Assembly (NCBI GenBank): GCA_020634495.1
Contig: JACKBR010000105.1
Location: forward strand, 1 to 5,354
Source: Ardenticatenaceae bacterium
GTDB lineage: Bacteria > Chloroflexota > Anaerolineae > Promineifilales > Promineifilaceae
Reading direction: 5' to 3'
DNA length: 5,354 nt
Below the pieces are notes generated by a model. That model was not told where the DNA came from. It worked only from the letters and a program-made list of their open reading frames with translations, and did not search any database. Below, piece after piece: positions 5,293-5,354 of the stretch. A program made the position numbers and the translations under genes. Within the stretch, counting starts at the first letter, position 1. Each line of letters starts with the position of its first letter.

Positions 5293-5354
5293 ATGAAACG
5301 TGCCGTAAGCATCAGTTTAGGTAGCTCTGAACGAGACAAAAAGGTAGAAGTTGA
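5293..5354 (+). CDS. Partial gene, first 20 codons; possibly a 'quinate 5-dehydrogenase'-like protein
   Basis: ATG 5293 is preceded by a strong ribosome site GAGGAG (5283-5288), 4 nt upstream, and the frame stays open to the window end. The visible N-terminus reads MKRAVSISLGSSERDKKVEV. It resembles, from memory, the start of proteins labelled quinate 5-dehydrogenase in Chloroflexota and some Firmicutes, which begin MKR-VS-SLGSS-RD--VE. Only 20 residues are visible, so the existence of the gene is well supported by the ribosome site but the function is tentative. Confidence 0.6.
   Translation, partial: MKRAVSISLGSSERDKKVEV

Noticed and set aside
5136..5339. Minus-strand open frame of 67 codons at the right end
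   Set aside because: Most of it translates the intergenic repeat, and it overlaps the ribosome site and start of the plus-strand gene at 5293.

Overview
The window is moderately GC-rich and gene-dense. It carries a minus-strand tRNA operon on the left and a run of plus-strand protein genes filling the rest. The layout and the gene families suggest a Chloroflexota (Anaerolineae-like) bacterium. That assignment is an inference from three things: the protein flavour, the start of a last gene resembling a 'quinate 5-dehydrogenase' family I associate with that phylum, and a heavily iterated palindrome ACGGCCGT. No rRNA or marker gene is present to settle it.

Layout. Bases 1-109 hold no gene that can be called with certainty. 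Bases 110-509, read on the minus strand, are a compact operon of tRNA-Ser(UGA), tRNA-Ser(GCU) and tRNA-Arg(ACG). It has a near-perfect sigma70 promoter (TTGACA, 17 bp, TATACT) at 545-573 and a bidirectional intrinsic terminator at 110-147. Divergent from it, sppA (693-2516) encodes a full-length two-domain S49 signal peptide peptidase with the Lys/Ser dyad but no visible membrane anchor. A 122-bp inverted-repeat element (2518-2639) separates it from nadE (2657-3508), the ammonia-dependent NAD+ synthetase. Thirty bases further, with a heptanucleotide tandem repeat over its start, lies a secreted subtilisin-family protease (3539-5149) resembling bacillopeptidase F, with signal peptide, propeptide and intact catalytic residues. 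A low-complexity repeat region (5177-5280) then precedes the first 20 codons of another plus-strand gene (from 5293, cut by the window end).

The genes do not form one obvious pathway. Two are proteases acting on membrane or exported proteins, and nadE is a housekeeping cofactor gene. nadE and the S8 protease are close enough (30 bp) to be co-transcribed.

The most striking feature is not a gene. The octamer ACGGCCGT occurs 11 times in 5.35 kb, about a hundred times chance. It lies in coding and non-coding DNA, in all three reading frames, often extended to AACGGCCGTT plus a pyrimidine-rich flank. This resembles the HIP1 phenomenon of cyanobacteria but with a different palindrome. In addition, each of the three gaps between protein genes carries a different kind of repeat, and two of these overlap plausible start codons.
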